The position numbers and the translations under genes were made by a program. 17,167 nt of DNA, taken from assembly GCF_026151205.1 (NCBI RefSeq), contig NW_026971934.1:1-17167 (forward strand), given 5' to 3'. The notes under the pieces are model-generated. The model saw only the letters and a program-made list of their open reading frames with translations. It was not told the DNA's origin and ran no database searches. Below, one piece after another: positions 9,448-17,167 of this stretch. Within the stretch, counting starts at the first letter, position 1. Each line of letters starts with the position of its first letter. This DNA comes from Bolinopsis microptera. Its lineage: Eukaryota > Ctenophora > Tentaculata > Lobata > Bolinopsidae.

Positions 9448-9494
9448 GTTTTTGATTTTTTGCTATTAAGTATACTCTAAACCATTTCAATTTA

Positions 9495-10450
9495 TACTCT
9501 AGTAGCAGGGAGGGATTGAGTGTGCACTTCGATGTACAGAGTTTTTTGATACTGAATCGGGTTAATTAGGTCATTGGTAACTCAAATCACCGAGGGGCAC
9601 ATTTTGTGTCGCTAGTCCCAACCCTGTGGGGGCCACGCCCATATTTCACATTAGGCGCATATATGGGAAATATGTATCTCAGCTTCTGAAGGTCTTAGAG
9701 ACTCAAACTTTGGCTTAAAATGACCGAAATGCACATATTTATATTGACACTATGAAGGGTATAAAGGCCCAAAATGCTTACTTTTGGAAAAAATCCAGAA
9801 AAACCGATTTTCACTGGGGCGAGAGTGACCGGCGTTCACCTACCGCCGACCGGCGCCTGACCGACCTCCGACCGACCTCCGACCGACCAGCCTTGTCTGA
9901 TCTATGACCAAAAAATCTACTCTAGAAGCTTATTGACATCGAGCATGAAGTTTGGTGTCTACAACTTTTCTAGAAACCAGGTCTTTTGTAAGGTCATTCT
10001 GGATCAGAATTGATAAGGTGCGCAATTTCTATCAGTTATCCCAACCCTAGGGGGAAATTTCTAAATTACCCTCAGGCGCAAATATATGACTTTTGTATCT
10101 CGGCTTCTGAACGTTGTAGGGGCCTCTCTTTTACCTCAAACTAACTGCAAAGGCCACATTTATTTACAAGCTATAAAGCAACATAGGGTTTATAGTGCTT
10201 AGTTTTGGAGATATTCATTAAAAACTGTTTTAACTTTCGTGCATCCTAAATTAGTAACACATGTACTTAATTTTGGTATCCCGGGCTAAAAAAGTCTTAC
10301 AGACACTTCACTTGCAGCACAGCAAAATGTTCAGCATGAACACATTCAGATAATATTTATGGAGCAACACAATTCAGTTTCAGAAGCTCCTTCCAGCTAT
10401 CCATCTCTCTGGTTACTTCAAACCACTTCAATTCCCAAATTTATACATGA
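9495..10450. repeat. Ancient ~430-bp direct duplication inside each arm
   Basis: GGTCATTGGTAACTC...GAGGGGCACATTTTG...CCCAACCCTGTGGGGG...TAGGCGCATATATG...GTATCTCAGCTTCTGAA from about 9571 aligns by eye with GGTCATTCTGG...AAGGTGCGCAATTTC...CCCAACCCTAGGGGG...CAGGCGCAAATATATG...GTATCTCGGCTTCTGAA from about 9990. Identity is far lower than between the arms, so the direct duplication predates the inversion. Confidence 0.75.
9828..9909. repeat. 82-bp GC-rich insertion in the left arm
   Basis: Absent from the right arm, where GAGAGTG joins AAAAAATCTAC directly. It consists of CCGACCTCCGACCGACC-type repeats and is flanked by TGACC at both ends. It is younger than the inverted duplication, or was lost from the other arm. 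Confidence 0.75.
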
Positions 10451-10469
10451 AAATCTAACTATCTCGTTA

Positions 10470-11090
10470 TATCTACCACAAGTTGGGCTCTCTCCTGTAC
10501 TGTTTGGCTGTTATGGCTAATCACCTCCAATCCAACCTCATGTTGTAGAATCTCCTTCTAGCTACCTATAATTCTGCTACTTCCATGTCATGCCTATTCT
10601 ACACAGCTACCACCAGCACGTTATAATTCTAGCTCTTTCTAGCAACCTCTGAATGCTACCTCCTGCTCTATACAGGTACCACCAGTGGGCAGAAACCACC
10701 AACTCCAGCTCTTTTCACTTATTTTGGCTACATCTATTTAGCTGCTACTGCAAGGCCCCCTGGCCCCTCCAACCTCTGCTCTTTCTAGCAAACTTAACTT
10801 AAGCTACCTCTTGCCTTTTATAACACCACCAGCAACAATTTATTCTGGCTCTTTCAGGCTGCATCAGCTGCATTCAACAATTTCCAGCTCATTGAGGAAG
10901 GGGAAACCTGCTATTTCTAGCAACCTCTGAATGCTACTTCCTGCTCTATCTAGCTTCCACCAACACCCACTAATTGTTGTTACTTGTTATGCTACCACTA
11001 GCACCTGCAAATTATAGCCCTATCCAGCAAACTCAGACTACATTATGCTATATCCAGATAGCACAAGCACCCTAAAGTTCTAGCTGGAGC
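10470..11090 (+). repeat. Foldback inner left part: minisatellite-like units
   Basis: Recurring words CTAGCACCTGCAAATT, CTATCCAGCAACCTCAGACT, CTCTTTCTAGCAACCTCTGA and TACTTCCTGCTCTATCTAGC form variable units of roughly 70 bp. They are inverted relative to 11100-11600, with more divergence and rearrangement than the outer arms. Confidence 0.75.
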
Positions 11091-11099
11091 CTGGAGGTA

Positions 11100-11600
11100 G
11101 CCGGAATTAGGTAAAACAGATAGAATTTGAGAGTGCTCATTTAACTGCAGAATAAGGATGGATGTAGCCCGAAGTAACTAGAAGAAGCTAAAATTTGTGG
11201 GTACCGTTTGCTAGTGTTAGCTGGATAGAGCAGAAAGTAGTCTGAGGTTGCTGGATAGTGCTAGAATTTGCAGGTGCTGGTGATAGCTGTTTGTTTGTTT
11301 GTTTGGGGACCGGTTTTTGGTACAACGGCCAATGAGCTGCAGCTGAACAGAGTAGGAGTAAGTCTGAGGTTGCTGGATATGGCTAGAATTTGCAGTGCTA
11401 GTTGTAGCATAACAACAATTATTGGGTGTTTGTGGAAGCTAGATAGAGCAGGAAGTAGCATTCAGAGATTGCTAGAAAGAGCTAGAATGGAGGTAGCAGA
11501 ATTGAAGGAAACTAGAAGTAGATTCTACTACATGAGGTTGGATTGGAGGTAATTAGCCATAATAGCCAAACAGTACTGAAGAGAGCCCAACTTGTGGTAA
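11100..11600 (-). repeat. Foldback inner right part: inverted minisatellite-like units
   Basis: Complementary words appear: AGTCTGAGGTTGCTGGATA, GCTAGAATTTGCAGGTGCT and AGCTAGATAGAGCAGGAAGT. The outer portion (11510-11600) pairs with 10475-10570. GTTTGTTTGTTTGTTTGG at about 11288 is a private short repeat. Open frames here, including 11268-11552, are repeat translation and not genes. Confidence 0.75.
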
Positions 11601-11700
11601 GACCGGGATCCCGGCTTAATCCCGATCCCTAATCCCGGTCCCGGTCTTAATCCCGGTCCCAGCACTTTTTCCCATTCCCGGTCAAAAAAGCAGTCTCGGT
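11601..11700. repeat. GC-rich insertion in the right arm (AATCCCGGTCCCGGTCT-type)
   Basis: Repeats of AATCCCGGTCCC with a perfect palindrome CCGGGATCCCGG at 11603-11614. No counterpart is visible in the left arm between 10456 and 10477, so it is an arm-specific insertion or expansion. Confidence 0.8.
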
Positions 11701-11723
11701 CGATCCTTGGCTTTAACGAGATG

Positions 11724-11880
11724 GAAGCAACCAGAGGGATGGTTGGATGTATAAATTTGGGGATTGAAGTGGTTTGAAGTAACCAGAGAGATGGTTAGAT
11801 GTATAAATTTGGGGATTGAAGTGGTTAGTGGTTTGAAGTAACCAGAGAGATGGTTAGATGTGTACATTTGTGGATAAGAT
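11724..11880. repeat. Tandem triplicate of a 52-59-bp unit in the right arm
   Basis: GAAGYAACCAGAGRGATGGT starts at 11724, 11776 and 11835. Each is followed by a GATGTATAAATTTGGGGATT-like stretch (GTGTACATTTG in the last). The left arm has about one unit. Confidence 0.9.
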
Positions 11881-12709
11881 AAGATAGCTGGAAGGAGCTT
11901 CTGAAACTGAATTGTGTTGCTCCATAAATATTATCTGAATGTGTTCATGCTGAACATTTTGCTGTGCTGCAAGTGAAGTGTCTGTAAGACTTTTTTAGCC
12001 CGGGATACCAAAATTAAGTACATGTGTTACTAATTTAGGATGCACGAAAGTTAAAACAGTTTTTAATGAATATCTCCAAAACTAAGCACTATAAACCCTA
12101 TGTTGCTTTATAGCTTGTAAATAAATGTGGCCTTTGCAGTTAGTTTGAGGTAAAAGAGAGGCCCCTACAACGTTCAGAAGCCGAGATACAAAAGTCATAT
12201 ATTTGCGCCTGAGGGTAATTTAGAAATTTCCCCCTAGGGTTGGGATTACTGATAGAAATTGCGCACCTTATCAATTCTGATCCAGAATGACCTTACAAAA
12301 GACCTGGTTTCTAGAAAAGTTGTAGACACCAAACTGCATACTCGATGTCAATAAGCTTCTAGAGTAGATTTTTTCACTCTCGCCCCAGTGAAAATCGGTT
12401 TTTCTGGATTTTTTTCCAAAAGTAAGCATTTTGGGCCTTTATACCCTTCATAGTGTCAATATAAATATGTGCATTGCGGTCATTTTAAGCCAAAGTTTGA
12501 GTCTCTAAGACCTTCAGAAGCTGAGATACATATTTCCCATATATGCGCCTAATGTGAAATATGGGCGTGGCCCCCACAGGGTTGGGACTAGCGACACAAA
12601 ATGTGCACCTCGGTAATTTGAGTTACCAATGACCTAATTAACCCGATTCAGTATCAAAAAACTCTGTACATCGAAGTGCACACTCAATCCCTCCCTGCTA
12701 CTAGAGTAT
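11745..12709 (-). repeat. Foldback right outer arm
   Basis: Inverted partner of 9494-10455. Identity ends abruptly at 12709/9494 (CTAGAGTAT / ATACTCTAG). It carries extra copies of the tandem unit at 11724-11880 that are absent from the left arm. Confidence 0.93.
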
Positions 12710-12999
12710 TAGTATCTGGAGCCATTGGCATCATCAATACAGTCTCAGCAACATATTCTGACTGCATATAACTGTCTGTGACAATTTTAGAACAACTTAG
12801 GAACAGATGTTTGGACCTATATTCTGGGGGCCCTGTTAACAAAATGGTATTTTTACAGGTGAAAAAAAAGTACACTTAAAAACCTAATAATTATTTTCAA
12901 CTACCCAAGAAACATTTAAAGGGTTATTATGTACATATTTACAGCCCTAAACATGCTTAGAAGTAGTTTTAACACCTGTTTCTAAGTGCTCAAAAAACG
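12710..12999. other. Element interior between right arm and right terminus
   Basis: No pairing with 9269-9493. It contains an inverted short terminal-motif copy at 12815-12833 (ACCTATATTCTGGGGGCCC). No coding signal is visible. Confidence 0.5.
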
Positions 13000-13028
13000 A
13001 CCTATATTCTGGGGGCCATATACCCGTA
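13000..13028 (-). mobile_element. 29-bp terminal sequence, inverted right copy
   Basis: Exact reverse complement of 8150-8178 and 9240-9268, ending CCCGTA so that TA lies at 13027-13028. It is the probable right end of the TA-flanked element. Confidence 0.8.
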
Positions 13029-13066
13029 CTTGCTTATCTAATAATTATGCCAGAATTATGTTGAAC

Positions 13067-13294
13067 TGTTATTAAACACTGATATCTGGATATTATAAAA
13101 ACTTTTTTCACAACTACAATTAAATACATTTATTGAGCCTGAAGATGGCGTTGACGCCGAAAATTTGCCCTTACTCCTAACTTCCTTGTTTTACTTGTCC
13201 TTGTCTCTTCCAACCGGATAATATCCAGATATCAGTATTTCAATCATGAGACTAATAAACAGCGAACTACTCCGTTTTTTGATGTTATTAAACA
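13067..13294. mobile_element. 204-bp insertion with 12-bp target-site duplication
   Basis: TGTTATTAAACA occurs at 13067-13078 and 13283-13294. The insert (13079-13282) starts immediately with a perfect 18-bp inverted repeat arm, CTGATATCTGGATATTAT, whose partner is at 13218-13235. It also contains CCTGAAGATGGCGTTGACG followed by CCGAAA, a small GGCG/CGCC hairpin that I associate, from memory and unverified, with Penelope-like retroelements. The 12-bp duplication fits a target-primed retroelement fragment better than a Tc1-like element. Confidence 0.7.
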
Positions 13295-13308
13295 ATCATT
13301 TTCTTCAG

Positions 13309-13422
13309 ATGTCGTGATTGCGGAAACAATGGAGGATATGGACGAGAACCAGGATGGTAAAATCTCACTTTCAGAATATGTCGGAGAAATGGAAAACGAC
13401 GATGACGACGATGACGACGAAG
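13309..13422 (+). CDS. CREC gene internal exon with EF-hand 4 and a poly-Asp tract
   Basis: The acceptor is TTTTCTTCAG ending at 13308 and the donor is GAAG|GTGATG at 13423. The exon starts with two bases of a split codon (G|AT, Asp) and reads D-VVIAETMEDMDENQDGK, the family's usual lead into the fourth EF-hand. After the EF-hand, SEYVGEMEN is followed by seven Asp and a Glu codon, ending in phase 1. The run of seven Asp is longer than I would expect at this position and could add low-affinity Ca2+ binding. The continuing open frame past 13422 is intronic read-through. Confidence 0.88.
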
Positions 13423-15104
13423 GTGATGACTTTTACCAACATTTTAATTCATTAATTTATCAAAATATATGCGCTCAGGCATCATTCATTTGTTGCTCCA
13501 TAGATTTTAGAGGCGAGTTTGACAAATTCGTTGACAAATTCGTTTGACAAATTTGTTGACAAATTATTGATTTTCTTTTGAGTTTTTGTGTAATTAGCCT
13601 CAAAGCTCAATCATGGCATGGCAAGATCTGATCTCCATTTAGTTAAAGTTGTATATTCGCACAGAGCTGTTAAAATGTTAGCCTCCAAATTGGATTTGAA
13701 ATACAACTTATCTGGACCTCATTTTTTAGCTAATGATTTATCTTACCGCGGTAGCAAACAATGTTATTTTATCATCGACCCAGCCAGAAAGTTGACACTC
13801 TGCACTTATTTACTCTCTCTAGCTATCGACCTAATGACCCATTATCATCTAATCATTTATCGTAACATCTTTTTTCTTAAGCTATTTACGAATATCAATG
13901 TCTGCCAGGTCTTAAGCATCGTTTAGCACTTTTCAGCCAATACGAAGAAGGCGATTACTACACGGATTCTAAAGCGCCATCCCTGTATTAACCACCAGTC
14001 GTTAGCTTTACCATTTGCCTGCAATTATATCATCCAAAGCCTTAGTAATTACATAGCGGAACAGGTTCTAAAAGTACTAGCAAGCTATCACTAGTTTTTG
14101 GACCTTAAAATCTGATAGCATTTCGCAGTGCGCAGAATATGATAACACGTTTCGCGCGCAATATTCCACGCGAGCATTTTGACAAGTATATCATACGTAA
14201 GCTATCACCCCGACCCCTTTAATTAATTCAATATACCTTTAAAATATTCACAGCATAATACACTGTATTAAATACAGCCACACGGAATGTCTGTATGATT
14301 GGCCCCTTATACTATATCACCCCTGGTACAATTGTTATGGTTTCTCATTCGATGATTTCAGATTGGTTAGAGCGAGAAAAGAAGAGTTTCCAGGAAAACA
14401 AAGACAAGGACCACGATGGTTACCTGAGCAAGGAAGAGTTGGCTGCCTGGATAGTGCCCTCTGAGATAAACTACAGTCTGGAGGAGGCACAACATCTGAT
14501 AGAGGTAATATTTCTCTGTTTAACAATTAGATTTTGTAATGAAGTGGTTATTGATGGTATATGAAGCCATTATAGTTGATCCTGTTACACACTGCATACC
14601 AAAGATGACACACCCATGCATCTAAGAGTATCGAACTACACCCACAGTGACAATGTTGCTAATAAAACATCTGCTGGTCAAAGGTCTCTGTAGCTTAAAT
14701 AGTCCGCAATTAGTGATACTTCTTGAAAGAAGTAAAAACTGTTCCATTATCACGTGACACTAATATCACGTGACACTAATATCACGTGACACTAATACCA
14801 CATGACACTAATACCACATGACACTAATATCACGTGACACTAATATCACGTGACACTAATATCACGTGACACTAATATCACGTGACACTAATATCACGTG
14901 ACACTAATATCACGTGACACTAATATCACGTGACACTAATATCACGTGACACTAATATCACGTGACAATAATATGTCGCTATTTCAGAAAGCGGACACTA
15001 ACAAGGACGGGGTCCTGTCTTACCAGGAAGTGATTGAGCATCACGAAGTGTTTGTTGGGTCCCAGGCTACCGACTACGGCAGGATTCTCCATGAGGAGCT
15101 GTAG
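13309..15104 (+). CDS. CALU: Calumenin/reticulocalbin-like (CREC family) gene, three 3'-terminal exons
   Basis: CREC proteins are multi-EF-hand Ca2+-binding proteins of the ER and secretory lumen. They buffer Ca2+ and act as chaperone-like partners of secretory proteins. The joined exons (13309-13422, 14362-14504, 14988-15104) give about 122 residues with three complete EF-hand loops: DENQDGKISLSE, DKDHDGYLSKEE and DTNKDGVLSYQE. Each has D1, N/D3, D5, G6, S9 and E12 in place. The C-terminus FVGSQATDYGRILHEEL matches the family's conserved ending; HEEL replaces the usual HDEF/HDEL. Splice phases agree at both junctions (phase 1, then phase 0). Family members are about 300-330 residues, so the signal peptide and EF-hands 1-3 are missing from the window. 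Calumenin and reticulocalbin-1/3 share these motifs, so the exact paralogue is uncertain. Confidence 0.9.
13423..14361 (+). other. CREC intron between EF-hand 4 and EF-hand 5 exons
   Basis: This 939-bp GT-AG intron contains a short tandem repeat at 13518-13567 and otherwise unremarkable AT-rich sequence. The open stretch near 13618-13926 shows no recognisable domain and no codon-like pattern. I see no additional exon in it. Confidence 0.75.
13518..13567. repeat. Short tandem repeat TTGACAAATTCG, about four units
   Basis: Four consecutive copies of (T)TTGACAAATTYG, 12-13 bp each, lie about 100 bp downstream of the donor at 13423. This is intronic simple repeat with no evident function. Confidence 0.85.
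14362..14504 (+). CDS. CREC gene internal exon with EF-hand 5
   Basis: The acceptor GATGATTTCAG ends at 14361 and the donor GAG|GTAATA starts at 14505. The 143-bp exon opens with two bases completing an Asp codon and reads DWLEREKKSFQENKDKDHDG, then YLSKEELAAWIVPSEINYS and LEEAQHLIE, ending in phase 0. This is the expected EF-hand 5 segment: an E(R)EKxxF helix, loop DKDHDGYLSKEE and a W-I-x-P-S spacer before EF-hand 6. An upstream in-frame ATG at 14295 belongs to the intron, not to a true start. Confidence 0.9.
14505..14987 (+). other. Last CREC intron
   Basis: A 483-bp GT-AG intron (GTAATA...TTTCAG). Nearly half of it is the 16-bp minisatellite at 14749-14972, which leaves only 15 bp (ATGTCGCTATTTCAG) between the array and the exon. 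The branch point must therefore lie inside or upstream of the array. Confidence 0.8.
14749..14972. repeat. 16-bp minisatellite of TCACGTGA palindromes, 14 units
   Basis: Fourteen head-to-tail units of ATCACGTGACACTAAT. Units 4 and 5 (14797-14828) carry CACATG in place of CACGTG, and the last unit ends in CAATAAT. Twelve units hold the palindrome TCACGTGA, an E-box of the type bound by bHLH-zip factors such as USF, MITF/TFE and Myc. The near-identity of the units points to recent expansion or homogenisation. Regulatory activity is only inferred. Confidence 0.97.
14988..15104 (+). CDS. CREC gene last coding exon with EF-hand 6 and HEEL terminus
   Basis: The acceptor GCTATTTCAG ends at 14987. 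The exon begins in phase 0, reads KADTNKDGVLSYQEVIEHHE then VFVGSQATDYGRILHEEL, and stops at TAG 15102-15104 (38 residues). The loop DTNKDGVLSYQE is canonical. FVGSQATDYG is the near-invariant C-terminal motif of calumenin and reticulocalbins. The last four residues, HEEL, are a plausible KDEL-receptor ligand, so ER or early secretory retention is inferred. This exon is short enough to be missed by a length-filtered gene finder. Confidence 0.92.
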   Translation, partial: KADTNKDGVLSYQEVIEHHEVFVGSQATDYGRILHEEL

Positions 15105-15820
15105 GAGTCTCACTGAGAAAAGCTGGAGCAATTTCAATCAGAGATAGTACTGTCTTTCAAACAGTATAAGAGACACATCTCTCTTCAAAGCTGTCTCTCT
15201 CCTCAACAGTTCAGGAGACATGTCTTCCTCCTTGCAGACTGGTTGATATTACTCCACTTTATCATGTTGGTTATGTAAAAGGGCTGGAGACAATTTCTCG
15301 CTGATTTTGAGCCATTAGGCTAGGAGTGCTTTCTTTACGCTGCCCCCTATTCATTGACTATGATACGCTAGTTAAATATTATTTATACAGTATATCTTTT
15401 GCCAAATTTAGTATTATATGTATAAGAACTGAAAATAGGTAATGTTTATTTTTTCGTATCGGCAATTTAGCGGTTGTCATATTAATAATACATGTATATT
15501 TTTTGATGATGTGATGCAAATTTGACATTTATTTCACCCGAGTTTTAAAATTAAGAGTGTGTGCGACCTATTTTACTTTTAAACGGTTTTTGGAACGAGG
15601 AACAATTCCATATTTATTTTAATTACCTCATTTATTAACCTTATTATTTGAACACGATAATTGTCATGACCATTGAGGATGGTGGAGTTCAATATTTATA
15701 TAGTTATAATTGTTTTGTTCGTGTTCTCTTTTCTAAAGGCTACCATACGTATTATAATTGGTAATCTATAATGCTAATTTATTAAGTTTAATTAAACGAA
15801 TATTCCGTGACCAACGAGTT
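15105..15820 (+). other. Probable 3' UTR of the CREC gene
   Basis: AT-rich, stop-dense sequence follows the TAG and has no recognisable coding segment. I find no AATAAA near the gene. The nearest variant signal is ATTAAA at 15791-15796; a canonical AATAAA occurs only at 16929-16934, which seems too far. The real end of the transcript is not fixed by the sequence. Confidence 0.45.
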
Positions 15821-15960
15821 TCTATTGTTCGACCCCGCTGTCCTTAAAAACTGCACCACTTAAACAACACGTCATCGGTAAATGGCCATCATGGTTTGAT
15901 GAACTATAATCAACGAAATATCACGTTTCACGTTGCACAGGTAATCAAACGTTGATAACC

Positions 15961-16015
15961 GATTGGTTAAACGTCCTGAAGGTAAGCGTTCTCATTGGTT
16001 AGACCATGTCACGTG
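15961..16015. promoter_or_regulatory. Candidate promoter cluster: two inverted CCAAT boxes plus an E-box
   Basis: GATTGGTT at 15961-15968 and CATTGGTT at 15993-16000 are inverted CCAAT boxes exactly 32 bp apart, about three helical turns, a spacing seen in NF-Y-bound promoters. CACGTG at 16010-16015 follows. The surrounding 16000-16200 is richer in GC and CpG than its neighbours. I see no first exon downstream, so the gene served, if any, is unknown. Confidence 0.3.
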
Positions 16016-16411
<396 letters not shown>

Positions 16412-16603
16412 GAGCTTCCAGTGCAATTGTTTAATAATTTCGCGAGCTTTTACATTTTAGGCTCTAGCGGCCAGTTTCTCGTGGTGATATAGTTGCAACA
16501 AAGAATGAGATCCTCATGTAAAACCGTTCAACCGTAAAACTGGCTGAGCCTGAATAATTTGATTATCTGAATTCGCTTCTATTTAACACCAGGTGTTCAC
16601 TTC

Positions 16604-16673
16604 ATAATATATATATATTATATTATATATTATATTGTATATATAATATATATAATATATATATATAATATTA
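16604..16673. repeat. AT-dinucleotide/trinucleotide tract, self-complementary
   Basis: A run of ATAT, TATTA and TAATATA words about 70 bp long, broken once by G (TTGTATAT). It is self-complementary and can extrude a hairpin. Simple repeat. Confidence 0.95.
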
Positions 16674-17167
16674 CCTGGGGATCCCAGGCTATTATGTTCA
16701 TAAACGAATAGAGATTCAGCGGAATTACACTTACAGGCTGAGCGCCGCCTAGTAAATATAATATAGCACTTGAAGTAAAGGAATTAACATTGTTGAACCG
16801 TTAACGTTAAGTCGTGTGCGATGGTAATAGTTGATAATTTTCTAGTGGTTCTCTTGCCGGTGTCCACCATTAACCCTTTAATGGAACTCAAATACAAAAT
16901 AGGGTCCTAATATTTTACAAAAGTCGTAAATAAAGTTAATATGTGGGTCATTTAAACTTTTAAAAGGTAAAATTACTAACAACGAGCATTAGTAAATTTA
17001 GTAAATTGCAATTTTAGTTCTTAGCTCCTGAATCTTAGCCAAATTATCTCCCAGCCTTGCACAATTATGAGTTGTTGTTCCATGCGGGCATTAGCATTAG
17101 TAGTGCACCGACCTTCTAGTGCTCCGGTGAGATAAATGTATTGAACCACTATATATTCTACTTTCTT
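16674..17167. other. Unassigned AT-rich sequence
   Basis: No exon, RNA gene or repeat family is recognisable. AATAAA occurs at 16929-16934 without an associated reading frame. Confidence 0.5.

Larger units (their letters stand above)
9494..10455 (+). repeat. Foldback left outer arm
   Basis: Complementary to about 11745-12709. Over 9494-9827 I count only three substitutions and one single-base indel. Similarity continues through ACTTCAAACCACTTCAATTC near 10420. The only large difference is an 82-bp insertion at 9828-9909. Confidence 0.93.
9240..13028. mobile_element. Large foldback-like DNA element with TA-flanked termini
   Basis: The outer ends are identical 29-bp inverted sequences at 9240-9268 and 13000-13028, each beginning or ending at TA. 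Inside is a 3.2-kb inverted repeat (9494-12709) whose outer arms are about 960 bp each and whose inner parts are inverted minisatellite-like units. No transposase is visible, so it would be non-autonomous. The structure resembles Drosophila Foldback/Galileo elements in layout only; I claim no sequence kinship. The left boundary could instead be 8150. The 29-bp ends are not continuous with the arms, so two elements may be nested. Confidence 0.6.

Noticed and set aside
11268-11552. 94-codon open frame with a signal-peptide-like start
   Set aside because: It runs through inverted minisatellite-like units of the foldback, and its mirror sequence in the left part is not open. Chance ORF.
9494-12709. 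Assembly artefact as the explanation of the inverted repeat
   Set aside because: The arms differ by substitutions, an 82-bp insertion and tandem copy number, which a mis-join of the same reads would not produce. Long reads are still needed for proof.
13136-13170. Hammerhead ribozyme core (CTGAAGA...GAAA)
   Set aside because: CTGANGA and GAAA are present around a GGCG/CGCC stem, but there is an extra base before stem II and I find no stem III or cleavage site that pairs.
13618-13926. 102-codon open frame between CREC exons
   Set aside because: Intronic position, no domain, no splice consistency with the gene, and an AT-rich random composition.
14295-14361. Alternative CREC start at ATG 14295
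   Set aside because: The upstream residues show no signal peptide or family similarity, and a clear acceptor at 14361 in matching phase explains the exon.

Overview
The window looks like nuclear DNA of an invertebrate metazoan. It has spliced exons with GT/AG borders, a decayed non-LTR retrotransposon, abundant micro- and minisatellites, AT-rich intergenic sequence and no operon-like gene packing. I cannot name the species. The only host gene I recognise with confidence is the 3' part of a calumenin/reticulocalbin (CREC family) gene on the + strand. It has three exons at 13309-13422, 14362-14504 and 14988-15104, which carry three canonical EF-hands and end in the ER-retention-like tetrapeptide HEEL. 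Exons for the signal peptide and EF-hands 1-3 were not found in the window and should lie upstream of it.

Layout. Bases 1-5350 are AT-rich, homopolymer-laden, repeat-derived DNA. They hold a diverged tandem array of about 160-bp units (about 543-1160) and a multiply frameshifted LINE on the minus strand (about 2110-4640; endonuclease, reverse transcriptase and C-terminal remnants). They end in a hairpin-like inverted repeat (5263-5346) built from the motif ACGGACNTTAA. Bases 5350-8150 are mostly unassigned, with two promoter-like stretches (5370 and 5707-5776), a 13-bp minisatellite (6282-6424), a G23 run, an 8-bp tandem repeat and a hairpin (7174-7243).

Bases 8150-13028 are a mobile-element complex. 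Three copies of a 29-bp terminal sequence, each at a TA dinucleotide, occur at 8150, 9240 and (inverted) 13000-13028, and shorter copies of the 18-bp core GGCCCCCAGAATATAGGT lie between them. Inside is a very large foldback: 9494-10455 and 11745-12709 are inverted copies that look about 99% identical in the part I compared base by base. They enclose a centre of inverted ~70-bp minisatellite-like units. The arms themselves contain much older tandem duplicates of about 430 bp. This foldback is the most unusual structure in the window. If the CREC gene's upstream exons lie beyond the window, it sits in a transcribed intron and could form a long double-stranded RNA.

A 204-bp insertion (13079-13282), flanked by a 12-bp duplication, ends just upstream of the first recognised CREC exon. 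A 14-unit, 16-bp minisatellite of TCACGTGA palindromes ends 15 bp before the last exon. After the gene come an AT-rich 3' UTR, a CCAAT/E-box cluster (15961-16015), a ~200-bp CT microsatellite and an AT-dinucleotide tract. Bases 1-5350 look like low-quality base calls in places, so frameshifts there should be treated with caution.
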